A stretch of DNA of 64,000 nucleotides. Origin: Raphanus sativus. Its lineage: Eukaryota > Streptophyta > Magnoliopsida > Brassicales > Brassicaceae. Numbering within the stretch: position 1 is the first letter of the stretch; every line of letters starts with the position of its first letter. Positions 36,030-48,250 of this stretch are shown here, piece by piece. Location of the stretch: NCBI RefSeq assembly GCF_000801105.2, contig NC_079517.1:992001-1056000 (forward strand), given 5' to 3'. The notes beneath the pieces are model-generated. The model saw only the letters and a program-made list of their open reading frames with translations, was not told where the DNA came from and ran no database searches. A program made the position numbers and the translations under genes.

Positions 36030-38438
36030 TCATGCTTCATCTCGTGCCAGCTTCAGTGATGTGCTCATGGGTGTCTTAGAAACTTTGGAGTTCTCCATAC
36101 CAAATCGCTTTACAAAACTGTTAGCGTATGCACTCTGAGAGATGAAGACACCTTTCTCTGACTGAGACACTTGAAGTCCAAGAAAGTACTTCAGTTCACC
36201 ACACATGCTCATCTCAAACTCTTGAGTCATATTCTGAACAAACTCATCCACCAGCTTCTGTGACGTGCCTCCAAAGATAATGTCATCCACATAGATTTGA
36301 ACAATGATTATCTCTTTTCCAACTTCCTTGAAGAACAGCGTCTTGTCTATACTCCCTCTGATGTACTCCGCTTCTAACAGAAACCTTGTGAGTCGTTCAT
36401 ACCATGCACGCGGTGCTTGCTTCAATCCATATAGTGCTTTCTTCAGTCGGTACACATAATCATGATGCACTGGGTCCTCAAATCCTTTTGGCTGCTCAAC
36501 ATAGACTTCCTCCTGAAGAACTCCATTGAGGAAGGCACTTTTCACATCCATTTGATGCACTTTGAAGTTCAGAATGCATGTCATTCCCAAAAACAACCGA
36601 ATGGATTCCAATCTTGCAACTGGGGCAAAGGTTTCTTCAAAGTCTACTCCTTCAATCTGTGAGTATCCTTGAGCTACAAGCCTTGCCTTGTTACGAACTA
36701 CTTCTCCATGCTCATCAGTCTTGTTCTTGAAGATCCATTTAGTGCCAACCACGTTTACTCCTTTAGGTCTAGCAACCAGTTCCCACACATCGTTCCTGGT
36801 GAATTGCTCAAGTTCTTCCTCCATTGCGACAATCCAATATTCATCACGTAGTGCTTCAGTGTGTGTCTTAGGTTCTATTGATGAAACGAAACATGCGAAC
36901 TGCACCATTTCTTTAAAGTTGATCACCTTTCCACGCGTCTTTCGTCCTTCTTCAATCCCTCCAATCACATCAGACTTCGAATGATTGCGATGGACTTGCT
37001 GAATCACTGGTTGCGGTACCGTATCTGAGATCGGACCTTCCTCAATGACTTCAGTTGCAGCTACGGATGATCCACCTTCTTCTTCTTCATCTGATCCCAT
37101 GTCATCACCTACAACCACAGACAGATCATCAATTACAACATTAACTGATTCTTTAATTGATTCTGTCCGCTTGTTGTAAACTCGGTATGCTGAACTAGAC
37201 TGTGCATAACCCAGAAAAAATCCTTCATCACTTCTTGAGTCAAACTTCCCAAGGTAGTCCTTGTCATTTAGTATGTAGCACCTGCATCCAAAAACATGAA
37301 AGTAACTAAGATTAGGAGTTTTGCCTGTCCACATCTCATACGGTGTCTTTGTTGTCCCTTTTCTGACATACACACGGTTGATTGTGTAACACGCCGTGCT
37401 GAGTGCTTCAGCCCAGAACCTCTTGGCTATCTTGTTTCCATGGAGCATTGCTCTTCCCATTTCCTGTAGAGTTCTATTCTTTCGTTCAACCACTCCATTT
37501 TGCTGAGGTGTCCAAGGTGCTGCAAACAGGTGAGCTATTCCTCTTGATTCAAGAAAGGTAGTCATGGGTTCATTCTCGAATTCTCCTCCATGATCACTTC
37601 TTATCTTCTTGATTCCTCCCTTTTCATTTATGAGTTGAAGCGCCCAGATTTTGAAACTCTCAGACACTTCTGACTTTTCCCTGAGAAAACGTACCCAAGT
37701 GAACCTGGTGTAGTCATCCACTAGTACAAACACGTACTTCTTTCCTCCGATACTCTCGGTTTGCATAGGTCCCATGAGATCCATGTGAACTAGATCCAAT
37801 AGTGCCTTTGCCTGAACATCTGGTACCTTTTTGTGTTGTATCTTGACTTGCTTCCCCTCATTGCATGCACCGCACACAATCTTGTCATCGATCTTGAGTT
37901 TGGGTACTCCTCGAACCAAGTCGTTGCATACTAGATTCGTTAGATTCCTGAAGTTCATATGTCCCAAACGTCTGTGCCATAGATCAATATTCCCTTGAGC
38001 TGACAAGCACTTAACCTTCTTTTTCCACATGTAGCAGTTATTGCCAGATCTCACACCTTGTAGCACTGTTACACCATGTTGATTTATGGCACGGCAATCA
38101 ATTGCTGAGAAGCACACCGTAAGTCCGTCATCACACAGTTGACTCACGCTGATCAAATTAGCCTTTAATCCTTTGACAAAGTAGACATTCACCAATTTAG
38201 GTACTTCTGAGTTACACGTTGTACCTTTGCCTTGAATGACACCACAGCCTCCATCTCCAAAGGTTACCTTTCCTCCTTTTACCTTTGACACTTTGTCTAG
38301 ATACTCAATGTTTCCCGTCATGTGTCTAGAGCATCCACTGTCGAAGTACCATGGTTCCTCAGATTCAGAATCACTTGACACTCGCGCCATGTTAAATCGG
38401 ATGGTACTTCTTGGCTCAGTCACTATCTTAGGATACAA
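36030..38438 (-). pseudogene. Retrotransposon pol: protease, integrase and RT, copy 2
   Basis: 802 codons with the same protein as 28285-30693. One silent base difference was noticed (AATATTCCC near 37989 versus AATGTTCCC near 30244). The same flanking stops TAA and TGA are present. Confidence 0.92.
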
Positions 38439-38444
38439 GTCGGT

Positions 38445-40145
38445 TTACTTCATCCATCCTCGAGAAGTCTTCCCTATTCTCCAAAACTTGTGTTGTCTCC
38501 ATACTTGTTTGACCCGTTCCAGATACTTGTAGCAATACCTCTTGTAATGACCAAACTTCCCACAGAAGAAACACCCACTCATCTGAGCTGGAGTAGTTTG
38601 TGTCTTAGTTTCTTCAGCATGCGCAAAACCTCCAGACACAAAACGCGTTGTACCTGTTGAGCTACTCTGTCTTCCAGTGTAACCAAGTCCCATCAATGAG
38701 TTTTCAGTTCTTCCACTGCTCAGAATCTTGTCAAGTTGCTTGGTTCCCGTGAGCATCTTAATCTTCCGATATTGCTGATCTAATTCAGCTTGAAGATCAG
38801 CTGCTTTCTTTCTTTCAGCCAGTAACTCTTCTCTGAGCTCGTCTGCTTGCTTAGACAGAACCAATTTTTCTTTGATCAGATTCACACTTTCCTTAGCCAA
38901 CTCAGCTTCTCTGTTGAGGTCATCCTTCAACACTTGTACTTCAACTTCCAGTCGTGCCTTCTCTTTAGCCAATGCCAAATTCTCCGTTCCCAGCTTCACT
39001 AGCGTCTCTCGAACTTCCTTGTAGCTTTCATCTAAGTCATTTTCTTGTTCAGCATCACTCTCAGATCCTGAGTCACACTCCACGATTCCTAGAAACGCCA
39101 CAAAGTTGTTCACTTCCTCTTCACTTTCGCTGTCGGACTCGCTGTCATTGATTCCTATCATGGATTTTTCTGGTTTTCTCCTACCATCCGACTCGCATTC
39201 AGCTTGAGTGTGTCCATATCCCTTGCAGTTATGGCACTGAATCTCTCTTCTTTTCACTGTGGGACATTCAGTTCGAAAGTGACCATACCCCTTGCATTCA
39301 TAGCACTTAGCATCATTCTTCCTGTAGTTCTTCTCTGGTTCAGACGTCTTCCTACCTTGGCCAAACTTCTTCTGCCCATTTTCCACTTTTCGTAGAGCTC
39401 TATCAAACCTTCTGACCAGAAGACTCACAGGGTCGTTATCATCCATATGCTCATTTTCAACTGATGCAAGCGCAATTCCTTTTTCCTTCATTCCACCAGA
39501 CACACCAGCCACTTCCATCTCATGAGCTTGTAACATTCCAACCACTTCATCAAATGTCATCTCGTCAGTGTTACAGGAGACGGTCATAGCTGCTTTGTAT
39601 GCCATGAACTTAGACGGCAAGCACCTCAGGAACTTTTTCACAAGTTTCTTCTCTTTGTATTTCTTCCCAAGCGTCAGTGCTTCTTGTGCCAGTGAGCTAA
39701 TCTTTGAGCTGAAATCTCCAACCGATTCATTCTCTTCCATCTTTAGCTCTTCAAATCTTGTTGCAAGCATATCCTTTCTAGAACTCTAAACTTTTGAGGT
39801 TCCTTCAAAATGCTTCTGCAGAATATCCCATGCATCCTTTGCTGCCTCGCATCCTTGAATTAGTTCAAACTGCTTCCTCGCTACACTGCAATGTATGACA
39901 GTTAGTGCACGAGCATTGAACTTAGCCATCTTGTTCTCATCATCAGTCCAAAGCTCCTCCAGTTTTGGAACGTCTGTCCCATCCTCGGCTCTTGCAACAG
40001 GTGATTTCCAACCAGATTCCACAGCCTTCCACGCTAATGGGTCAATACCCTTGATTGTAGCCTTCATGCGCGCCTTCCAGAATCCATAGTTTCCTACTTC
40101 AAGGATCACCTTGGAACTTATCACCAACTCGCGATAGCTATCCAT
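38445..40145 (-). pseudogene. Retrotransposon gag, copy 2, with complete N-terminus
   Basis: Starts MDSYRELVISSKVILEVGNY at 40145, 62 bases inside the 5' LTR boundary. The in-frame TAG (39786-39788) seen in copy 1 is also here. One base difference from copy 1 was noticed (CTTCTCTG near 38830 versus CTTCCCTG near 31085). Three CCHC knuckles, as in copy 1. Confidence 0.9.
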
Positions 40146-40189
40146 CTTACTCCGCAGGATCTACCTGTTTAAATAAACAAAGCACAGAT

Positions 40190-40207
40190 ACCTGCTCTGA
40201 TACCAAT
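40190..40207 (-). promoter_or_regulatory. Primer-binding site (initiator tRNA-Met)
   Basis: On the minus strand TGGTATCAGAGCAGG lies next to the 5' LTR (after ATT). TGGTATCAGAGC is complementary to the 3' end of plant initiator tRNA-Met, the standard copia primer. Confidence 0.85.
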
Positions 40208-40798
40208 TGTTAATGTAAGATAAGTAAGCTACGCTATGTAGAACACACATTAGTACATGGTTATTCAATTCCAAGAAATACGACTATATTTATTCTTTCA
40301 AAAGCTCTTACACGTTCTTCTTAAAAGCAATAAATCAACCAAGCTCAAGACAAACCTCGACTTGTTTGCTAGTCAACTCGTTCAGAGATCTAAGACAGAC
40401 TCTGAACCACCTAAGCTCTTAACCCCTAGATGCTCTGCTTCTCCTTCTTAGGACGTACAAAACTCTCTATTGCTAAAAGCTCTCCCTGTGTGTTAAACGG
40501 CAACACAGTGCCAACGCTTCCTTTATATATCTTTGAGGAAGCCCTAGATCTAATCTATCTACCCAATGGAAACTTTCCATTTCTTCTACTTCAGCGAATA
40601 AGCCAATCTTCCTTTTCTCTTTAGATCGATTGCTTCTTCTTCAAGTCTTCCTTTAATGTCGCTCTTCATTAAGTCTTCTTTTAATGCATCGGTCTTGATA
40701 CGTGCTTTTCACGAACCACCTTTCTGATGTAGTAGTTCATGTCACACTTCATGAACTACTTCAGCTCTGCTACAGCATCGTCTTCCCATACATCTTCA
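40208..40798 (-). repeat. 5' LTR (right LTR)
   Basis: 591 bp, pairs with 24140-24730. The minus-strand TATA box TATATAAAG is at about 40521-40530 and would drive element transcription towards lower coordinates. Confidence 0.92.
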
Positions 40799-41196
40799 AA
40801 ATTATCTTTGTCCAGAAGCTTTCTAATTAATGCATTAGGCCAGATAACTCTAAGAACAAACGATTAAAGAGTTCATATCCCAGTTTCTTTTTTTCTGTAG
40901 ATACGTACAGGAAATCTCAATTAAAGAACATGAAGATATCACGTATAAAAACACGAGATATTTCATCACAAAATTATTTTGTTTCTTGATGATGATACTT
41001 TATAGAAAAGTTTCCCCCTACTATAAAATATAGTTACAGCTCCTTTTTACTACATTAAAATGTAATAATTATCTATTTATAAGTCTTAAGATAACGTATT
41101 AATTAGTGCAAAGATATACATCAATTATTCATCCGCACCGATCCTTCTTCTTTTAATGTTCGATTCATGCAATGCGTGTATATATTATACATGCAG

Positions 41197-41297
41197 CTGT
41201 GATTGTATGAGTGATAATGAGAAGTCTAATGGCGATGAAGATAGGAGTTGTGAATTCTCTTTTGTGAGTGCTCTTCGTATGAGCGGAGGAGATGGAC
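41197..41297 (+). pseudogene. SABATH copy 4, truncated exon 2
   Basis: After an acceptor ATGCAG, the sequence matches exon 2 of copy 6 (CDCMSDNEKSNGDED, then SFVSALRMSGGDGH) and stops abruptly. The next bases match the later part of intron 2 of copy 6, near GACATACATAAATTGATGTAC. Exons 3-5 are absent. The deletion joins two ACATACATAAATT sequences, so a microhomology event is likely. Confidence 0.7.
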
Positions 41298-41379
41298 ATA
41301 CATAAATTAAGATATTCTTCCATCTTCTTTATATATTAAGATGTTCCTTTTTAAGACATACATAAATTGATGTACTTCA

Positions 41380-41830
41380 AAGATACACGACGGAGCTCAG
41401 AGAAGCCATACTCAGAGAACCTGTTCAAGACGAACAGTTCCCAACCAAAATCAGCCGAGGAGAACTAGAGGCGTTGATTGGAATGGCACCGGGAGAACTC
41501 CGGTGGTAAGCAGGCGAATAAAGTAAAGAGGACACCACTTGCTGGAGTCAAAAGCCAGCGAAGACAGTGTTACGGGAACCACCGCTCCTCAGAGACAACC
41601 ATCTGATCAAATGATCAAAAAAAGTTATCCTACCGTTATTTCTCTTCCTCTCACCGCTTCGCATGCATCACCACCGAAAAAGTTCGAGTTCGACAAATAC
41701 GAGCAACTTTTAATATTTTTTGTACTAACATATTAAAAATCGTTAATATATTAAAGATGCATGGATTCTGCATAATGTTTAGCATATACGATTTGGCTCT
41801 AATTTCATTATGTAATTATTACCATAGTCA
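41380..41830. other. Unrecognised GC-richer segment
   Basis: Less AT-rich than its surroundings, with short open pieces (for example 41539-41736). No family recognised. It may be retroposon-derived or a gene fragment. Confidence 0.3.
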
Positions 41831-41845
41831 ATTTATAATCCGAAT

Positions 41846-41878
41846 TTAATAAAAAGCCCTTTTCCAAAAAAAAAAAAA
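41846..41878 (+). mobile_element. Tail-only retroposon insertion (33 bp)
   Basis: TTAATAAAAAGCCCTTTTCC followed by A13 sits between two copies of TTATAATCCGAAT (41833-41845 and 41879-41891). It is an extreme 5'-truncated LINE/SINE-type insertion. Confidence 0.65.
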
Positions 41879-41912
41879 TTATAATCCGAATAAGAATATC
41901 ATAGAGGTGGAA

Positions 41913-42052
41913 TCTATATTACTAAAACTGATAATTTAATTTTTCCATAAAATACAAAAAAAAACACAAAATAATGTTAAAATTTAGAAGATTTTTTAAG
42001 AAGAAAATAAATTTGTGCTTTTAAAGTAATATATGTATGAATCAAAATCTAG
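41913..42052 (+). mobile_element. Possible deleted Helitron, 140 bp
   Basis: Begins TCTATATTACTAAAACTG after A and ends CAAAATCTAG before T, but the usual 3' hairpin is missing. Confidence 0.35.
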
Positions 42053-43745
42053 TAATATTTTAAACATGACTAAAAAAATATATATATAACTAAAACAAAT
42101 TTTAGAATCCCACTATAATACTATAATTACAATTATAATACTACAACAGATCGTGTTAAAAGAATACTATAACAGATCACCAACAAAAAGCTGGTCTAGT
42201 GAATAAAATTCTCAGATTATTTAACGGAAAAATTTAAGAGATCATCAATTTAATTTCCTAACCAGATTTTGTGGTCTGGTAGTGATTAACCTGAAGGCAA
42301 AATTCAATATGATGATTAATTTGAAGGCAGAAACCAATATGGTGAAGTCACCAGGATTCGCTTTCCGACTAATGGAGAATTAATATTTTGGCATCGCCAG
42401 AAATATAGAACCGACACGTTGACTGAAAACGTAGATTACTAATACGTGGCTAGTCTGGACCCATTCTTATAAAGGCAAGAATACTCATGTATAATTAAAA
42501 AAAAAGTTTGATTCGGTTTGACAAGAATACAAATATATATACACAATCAAGCTATACCTAAAACTAATTGACAAGAATACAAATATATATACACCATTGC
42601 AAAAATATATATAGAAGGCAACAAGTAGCAAAATAAAAATCGAAAGTGTAGAACAGGTTTAAATGGTCCCTACTATTAGATTATGATATGCATAATCTAA
42701 TATATTACGGTTCAAGATAAAAATATAAAAAGCAGATATTTTTTTTTTTGAAGAGAAATTTTTCTTGTTCTTCTAAATTATTGATTATACTGTAACATTC
42801 ATTCTCAGAAATCTCTACACACTTGTAGTGGTGGGTAAAATATCCGTAAAATTTAATTTGATTTTGTTATTCGTTTCGATTAAAAATTAAAAATTCGAAT
42901 ATCCGTAACTTTACGAATCGAAACAAATAATAGAATTCAATATTCATCAAATACGGAGTAAAACACAGATAATCATTTTTAGAAAACAGAGATCTGATCC
43001 TGTGATATACATATGCATATACATGTATATAAAATATATAATTTTATATTTCTATATAGATTTTTAGTAATTTTATCCATTAAATTAATTATTTTGTCAC
43101 TAAATTTTTAAAAGTATGTAGTTTTATGTCGTAACAACTAGGTCTTGATTGGTAGAACATTAACATTAGCATTATGTTCTACATTATTCAATCAACATTT
43201 GTTAGAAAAACATTTACTAAATGCTAATTTTCTCCAAATGATCTCTGACAAATGTTCTCATATTAAATTTTTGGAAGAACATTTGCATTTACAATTTATA
43301 AATTTAAGAAAATATATATATCCAGAAAATGAAATTTTGATTTCTAAATAAATTTACAATATAAATATATTTTTTAAATAGTATTTCACATTAAAATATA
43401 ATTTAATTATATAAATTATATTATATTTTAAATGTGAAATATTACTTTTAAAATAGATATTTTAATTTTAAAATAAAATTTTCGATATAAACATAATTTT
43501 TGATATTAGTAAATAATATAAATTAATTATATATCTTATATATTATTAATATTATAAAATAAAAAGATATATATATTATATACTAATTTTTATAATAATT
43601 TTAAATAGCATGTTCATACTACTCTACTAATCAATCTATTAAACAATTTGGCAAAAGCATACAACTTCTAGCATAGTGCTATTGCTTTATCATCTACTTT
43701 GCCAATCAGATCTTAGTGTGTTTCACATTGAAAACATGTCCGACT
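42053..43745. other. Upstream region of copy 5, with a possible MITE
   Basis: 42590-42800 matches the upstream region of copy 3. 42835-42970 has degenerate GAATATCCGTAA-type repeats. About 43140-43712 starts GGTCTTGATTGGTAG and ends CTTTGCCAATCAGATC, imperfect inverted ends suggesting a MITE that is absent from copy 3. No gene. Confidence 0.4.
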
Positions 43746-43776
43746 TATATAAAGTAGGTGAATGAGGGGTAGCCTC
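43746..43776 (+). promoter_or_regulatory. TATA box and class-A leader of SABATH copy 5
   Basis: TATATAAA (43746-43753) followed by GTGAATGAGGGGTAGCCTC (43758-43776), as in copies 1-3. Confidence 0.55.
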
Positions 43777-43840
43777 TCTCAGAAAACATATCATATTGTT
43801 ATAGTTCTCACTTTAATTATTTGCTTGAATAGTTCGCGAA

Positions 43841-45616
43841 ATGAATTCAAGATTCATCCGTACGAATTCTTCCTCAAGGTTCTTCCCACCTATTCATATT
43901 CACGTCACATGATTGTATATGCTAATTATACATAGATGTATGTATTTAACTATCTATTTGTCTATGCATACGATCGATGCAGGTGTGATGGCAAGAGTGA
44001 ACATGAAATGAATAATGGCGGTGATGAGAGTAGTCAATACCCTTTTGTGAGGATTTTAAGTATGCGTGGAGGAGATGGACACAATAGCTACTCCACCAAC
44101 TCTCTTCTTCAGGTTCTTTCATCTTCTATATATTTATTTTTCTTTTTGTGGGACATGCATACACAAACTAATGTATACACAAACTAATATTATATTCTAT
44201 ACTCAAACTATTTAGAGTTCAACATATTTGCTAAATGGCATAAACGCATTAGTTATAGGTTCGAATCTTTCTATGAATTAAGTTGCTACTAGTCCTCACT
44301 AGAAAATTCGGGGACAGACTAATCGTCGTTATATATTGTCCCACTTAGTGGGATTAGTTGGGTTTTCAACTCATATTCCCTTAAAAGTTTTATTAAAAAC
44401 ACACATATTTGCTAAGTAATTTGCGTTCTTGGTTTTCTGCAGAGAAGAGTTTTATTAATGACCAAGCCCATCCTGATTAAAAACACTAAAGAAATGATGA
44501 CAGACTTGGACTTTCCTAAATGCATTAAACTAGCTGATTTGGGCTGTTCTTCGGGACAAAACACATTCTTGGTGATGTCTGAAATCGTTAACGCAATCAA
44601 TGTATTGTGTCAAAAATGGAACCAAAACCCGCCAGAGATAGATTGTTGTCTAAATGATCTCCCTAATAACGATTTCAACACGACGTTCAAGTTCCTAACC
44701 TTCTTCAACGATAAGCTCACAAGCAAAATACCATGCTTTATCTCTGGAGTACCTGGTTCCTTTTACTCAAGGCTCTTTCCTCGCAAGAGTCTCCATTTTG
44801 TTCATTCAAATTACAGTCTTCATTACCTCTCTGAGGTATTATAAGTACTTAGTTCTAATTTTCTACTTATAGACATTCAAAATTCTTCATAAGTACGAGA
44901 ATTATAACAATGCAATTTTGGTCTTATAAGGTTCCGGACGGACTGGAGAAGAACAAGATGAGTCTGTACATAACAAGTTCAAGTCCTCTAAGTGAATACA
45001 AGGCTTACTTGAATCAATTCCAAAAAGATTTTATGACATTTCTAAGGATGCGGTCTGAAGAGATGGTATCTAATGGACGCATGGTTCTCACATTAATCGG
45101 CAGAAAGACTCTTGATGACCCGCAATATAGGGACTGTTGTCATTGGTTGTCATTGTTATCTGATTCTCTCTGTGACCTAGTATTCGAGGTAATAAAATCA
45201 TTAGATTTTATTGATATTTAATTACTTTTTAATTGTTATCATGATCTTTTGTATAGGGTCTTGTGAGTGCATCAAAGGTGAATTCATTCAAAGTACCGTT
45301 TTATGATCCGAACGAAGAAGAGGTGAAAGAAATTATTAGAAATGAGGGTTCATTCACGGTAAACGACTTGGAGGCACATTTATTTGATCTCGGCCTTAGT
45401 AACGAAGATTATGGCTTGCAATCAGATAGACCCAAAGCAGGGGAAAAAGAAGCCAATTGCATAAGAGCAGTGACTGAAACGATTCTTGTGGCCCACTTTG
45501 GAGATGCCATTGATATCGATACATTGTTTGAAAAATATGCACATCATGTGTCGCAGCATGCTAGCTGCAAGAACATAACGTCTGTCAGTCTAGTTGTTTC
45601 ATTGATTCGGAAGTAG
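43841..45616 (+). CDS. SABATH carboxyl methyltransferase, copy 5 (BSMT1-like), intact, 5 exons
   Basis: Exons 43841-43878, 43983-44112, 44443-44835, 44931-45188 and 45257-45616 join in frame to 392 aa with GT..AG borders. Leader MNSRFIRTNSSS, then [17 protein letters not shown] at 40-56. SAM motif [11 protein letters not shown] is at 87-97, followed by LNDLPNNDFN and [12 protein letters not shown]; it ends SLIRK. Pocket positions: Tyr184 (HYLSE) for the usual Trp, and Leu260 (CCHWLSLL) for the second Trp. Glu187 replaces the Lys just before the VPDGLE junction. It is closest in this window to copy 3, sharing a SINE relic in intron 2. Predicted SAM-dependent carboxyl methyltransferase of unknown acid. 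Confidence 0.92.
44225..44300 (+). repeat. tRNA-like SINE relic in intron 2 of copy 5
   Basis: Contains ATAGGTTCGAATCTTTC (B-box-like), equivalent to 19735-19860 in copy 3. Confidence 0.4.
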
Positions 45617-46287
45617 AGTCTATTATGTGAGTCGTGTGATGTGATCTGCCAGGGCTACATCAAATACAAATCACCGAAAAATCATATAAAAATAAAAATA
45701 ACCCCTTCTTATTACGCCAAAAATTCCAGATGTTAAATCTTTGAAAATTCCAATATCAAAATAATATTTTGTATCAATGGTGAACCAGAACACAAAAGAA
45801 AATCAACATTTTTGCACTACTGCTTAATCACCACCAATAAGACAACTTAATTAAGACCTACATAATGCATTTCGTATTGTGTTTTGAGAAATATAACAAA
45901 TCCATATACTAAAAGAAATCCATATAAATCATTCGATTTTACGTGACTGGAAATAATTCTTAGAGATGTGGTCCATTTGGGACATGTAACATGTGGGAAA
46001 TTAGAGAAAATAACACAACCTTACTATGTGTATTTAAAGAGATATTTTAATATTTTAATATTTTATCAAGTTAACCAAGTTGTCATGTTTTAATAGTAAA
46101 TGTTTTACCTTTGTGATACCACCCTGGATTCGAGTCTCTTTGACTATCCAAACTATCTTAAATAGCAATAATACACGGTATTTTGGATCTCATGAGATTA
46201 GTCTTTGAAACTAAAAAACATTTGGAATCTTCACAGTTATCAATATATATATTATATATATATATATATTTCATCAAGTTCCACCTC

Positions 46288-46315
46288 TATAAATAATGTG
46301 TGCAAGGACGTAGCC
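46288..46315 (+). promoter_or_regulatory. TATA box and class-B leader of SABATH copy 6
   Basis: TATAAATA (46288-46295) then GTGTGCAAGGACGTAGCC (46298-46315), as in copies 4 and 7. Confidence 0.45.
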
Positions 46316-46718
46316 TTTTTATACAACATAACGAGTAATAGCTATGTCTTTGATTTCATTTCTTGATCTAGCATAAAATGAAGTGCGTGCAATGGATTCA
46401 AGATTCATCAACACCAATCCTTATTCGAGGTTTGTCTCTTCAATTCGTCTTCTATTTTGGTCCAACAGTCGGTAATGGTAAAGTTAGTCAACTGATCTTG
46501 CAAATAACCATGAAATAATTTTCTGTTCTTTTTTTCTTTCTGTTCAAACATTTTTTAAAAAAATCAATCAATAGGTCATATGTTATTCAGTTGTTTAAGA
46601 TCAATCATATGTAGGTGTGAAATTTCTGAATAATTTATCAAAAATTGAATTGTTATTTGATGATAATGGTATTTCAGATCAAAATTGTAAACATATTTTC
46701 TTGTTTTTAATTTTTTAG

Positions 46719-47066
46719 TGTTAAGATAAATGAGCTTCACAGTTAAAATCAATTGGTTATAACTGGAATGGCATATTTATCTTATATATTATTAAGAATC
46801 TTTTCCAACTACTAATGTTGGACACTTTGTGTTTAATACGTCTCCTCGAGATGATGGTTTTCTGAGCGTCAATCTCGGAATACTCGGACAAAGATCGATG
46901 GACCAACTTTACGCCAGATCGATGTGGATCGGGCTCTGATACCATGTTAAGCTAGATGAACTTCACACTTAAAATTAATTGGTTATAACTGGAGTGGCAC
47001 ATCCACTTTATATATTACTAAGGATTTTTTCGAACTACCGATATGGATACTTTGTGTCTAATACTT
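46719..47066 (-). mobile_element. TRIM (miniature LTR retrotransposon) in intron 1 of copy 6
   Basis: Two direct repeats of about 120 bp (46719-46839 and 46945-47066) share TGTTAAG, CAATTGGTTATAACTGG and ACTTTGTGT. The ~105 bp between them has the primer site TGGTATCAGAGCCCGATC on the minus strand (46927-46944), directly against the right repeat. A likely 5 bp duplication TTTAG (46714-46718, 47067-47071) flanks it. The homologous intron of copy 4 lacks it. No coding capacity, as expected of a TRIM. Confidence 0.8.
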
Positions 47067-48250
47067 TTTAGATAAACCAACAAATATATTTGTTTCAAGA
47101 AAAATCAACACTATTCTTTTAGCAATGTTTCTTATCAAATATATATTTTCTATAATTCAAAGGATTTTATGCAAATAAGTCGTTTGGAATTTGGAGATAT
47201 TGTTTTTGGTAAAAAGAAAAAAAAAACTAATTCAATTTGCTAGTAAAATTTATTCGATAGCGGAGAAATTAATATTTCCACGTGAACATTACTAACACAT
47301 CGTTCGTCTCTTTTCGCGTGCCACTTATCTAAATGTATATCACATATTCGTTTGATTTCGTATGAGAGTTCGGACCCACTATCATGGGGATAGTGATCAC
47401 AGCACCCTTCCATTAACATTATCTTTGACTAGAACCTTTTACAATGCATTAGTCCAGATGACTCTAAGAATAACGATTACAGAGTTCACATCCCAATATC
47501 ATTTTTTCTGTAGATGCGTATAGGAAATCTCATTTAAGAACATTGGAGATATCACGTATAAAAAATACGAGATATTTCATCAAAAAATATTTTGTTTCTT
47601 GATAATGATATTTCATAAGTTCTCCCCTTCTTAGAAATATAGTTGCAGCTCCTTGTTTACAACCTGTAATGATTATCTCTTTATAAAGTTTAAGATAACG
47701 TTTCAATTAGTGCAGAAATATACATTAAATCTTCATCCGCGCCAATCCTTCTTATTTTAATGTTCGATTCATCTTCAACGCGTGTGTATATTATACATGC
47801 AGCTGTGGTTGTAAGAATGATAATGAGAAGTCTAATGGCGATGAAGAGAGTAGTGAAAACTCTTTTGTGAGTGCTCTTAGTATGAGCGGAGGAGATGGAG
47901 ACAACAGTTACTCCACCAGTTCTCTTCTTCAGGTTCTTTCATCTTTCTCTATATATTTCTGTTGTTTTTAAACACATATACATAAACTGATGTACTTTAA
48001 ACATACATGTTCTTTTTACCAATTTCTTAGTTTTACATTTTTGCAGAGAAATTTTTTATCAATGGCCATGCCCATGTTGGTTAAAAACACCAAAGAGATG
48101 ATCACAAACTTGGAATTCCCTAGATTAATTAAAGTAGCCGATTTGGGATGTTCTTCGGGTGAAACACACATTTTTGGCGGTGTCTGAGATCGTCAGCACA
48201 ATCTATGCGTTATGCCAAGAATGTAACCAAACCCCACCGGAGGATAGATT

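Larger units (their letters stand above)
24140..40798 (-). mobile_element. Sire-type Ty1/copia retrotransposon block with two interiors
   Basis: LTRs at both ends begin TG and end CA, and one 5 bp target duplication AAATT (24135-24139 and 40799-40803) flanks the whole 16.66 kb. Inside are two copies of gag, pol and an extra 3' reading frame, offset by exactly 7745 bases, with a 100-base N gap (32371-32470) where a middle LTR would lie. Domain order protease-integrase-RT-RNase H makes it copia. Long gag with coiled coil, plus an extra frame after pol, suggests the Sire lineage. All coding frames are interrupted. Confidence 0.9.
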
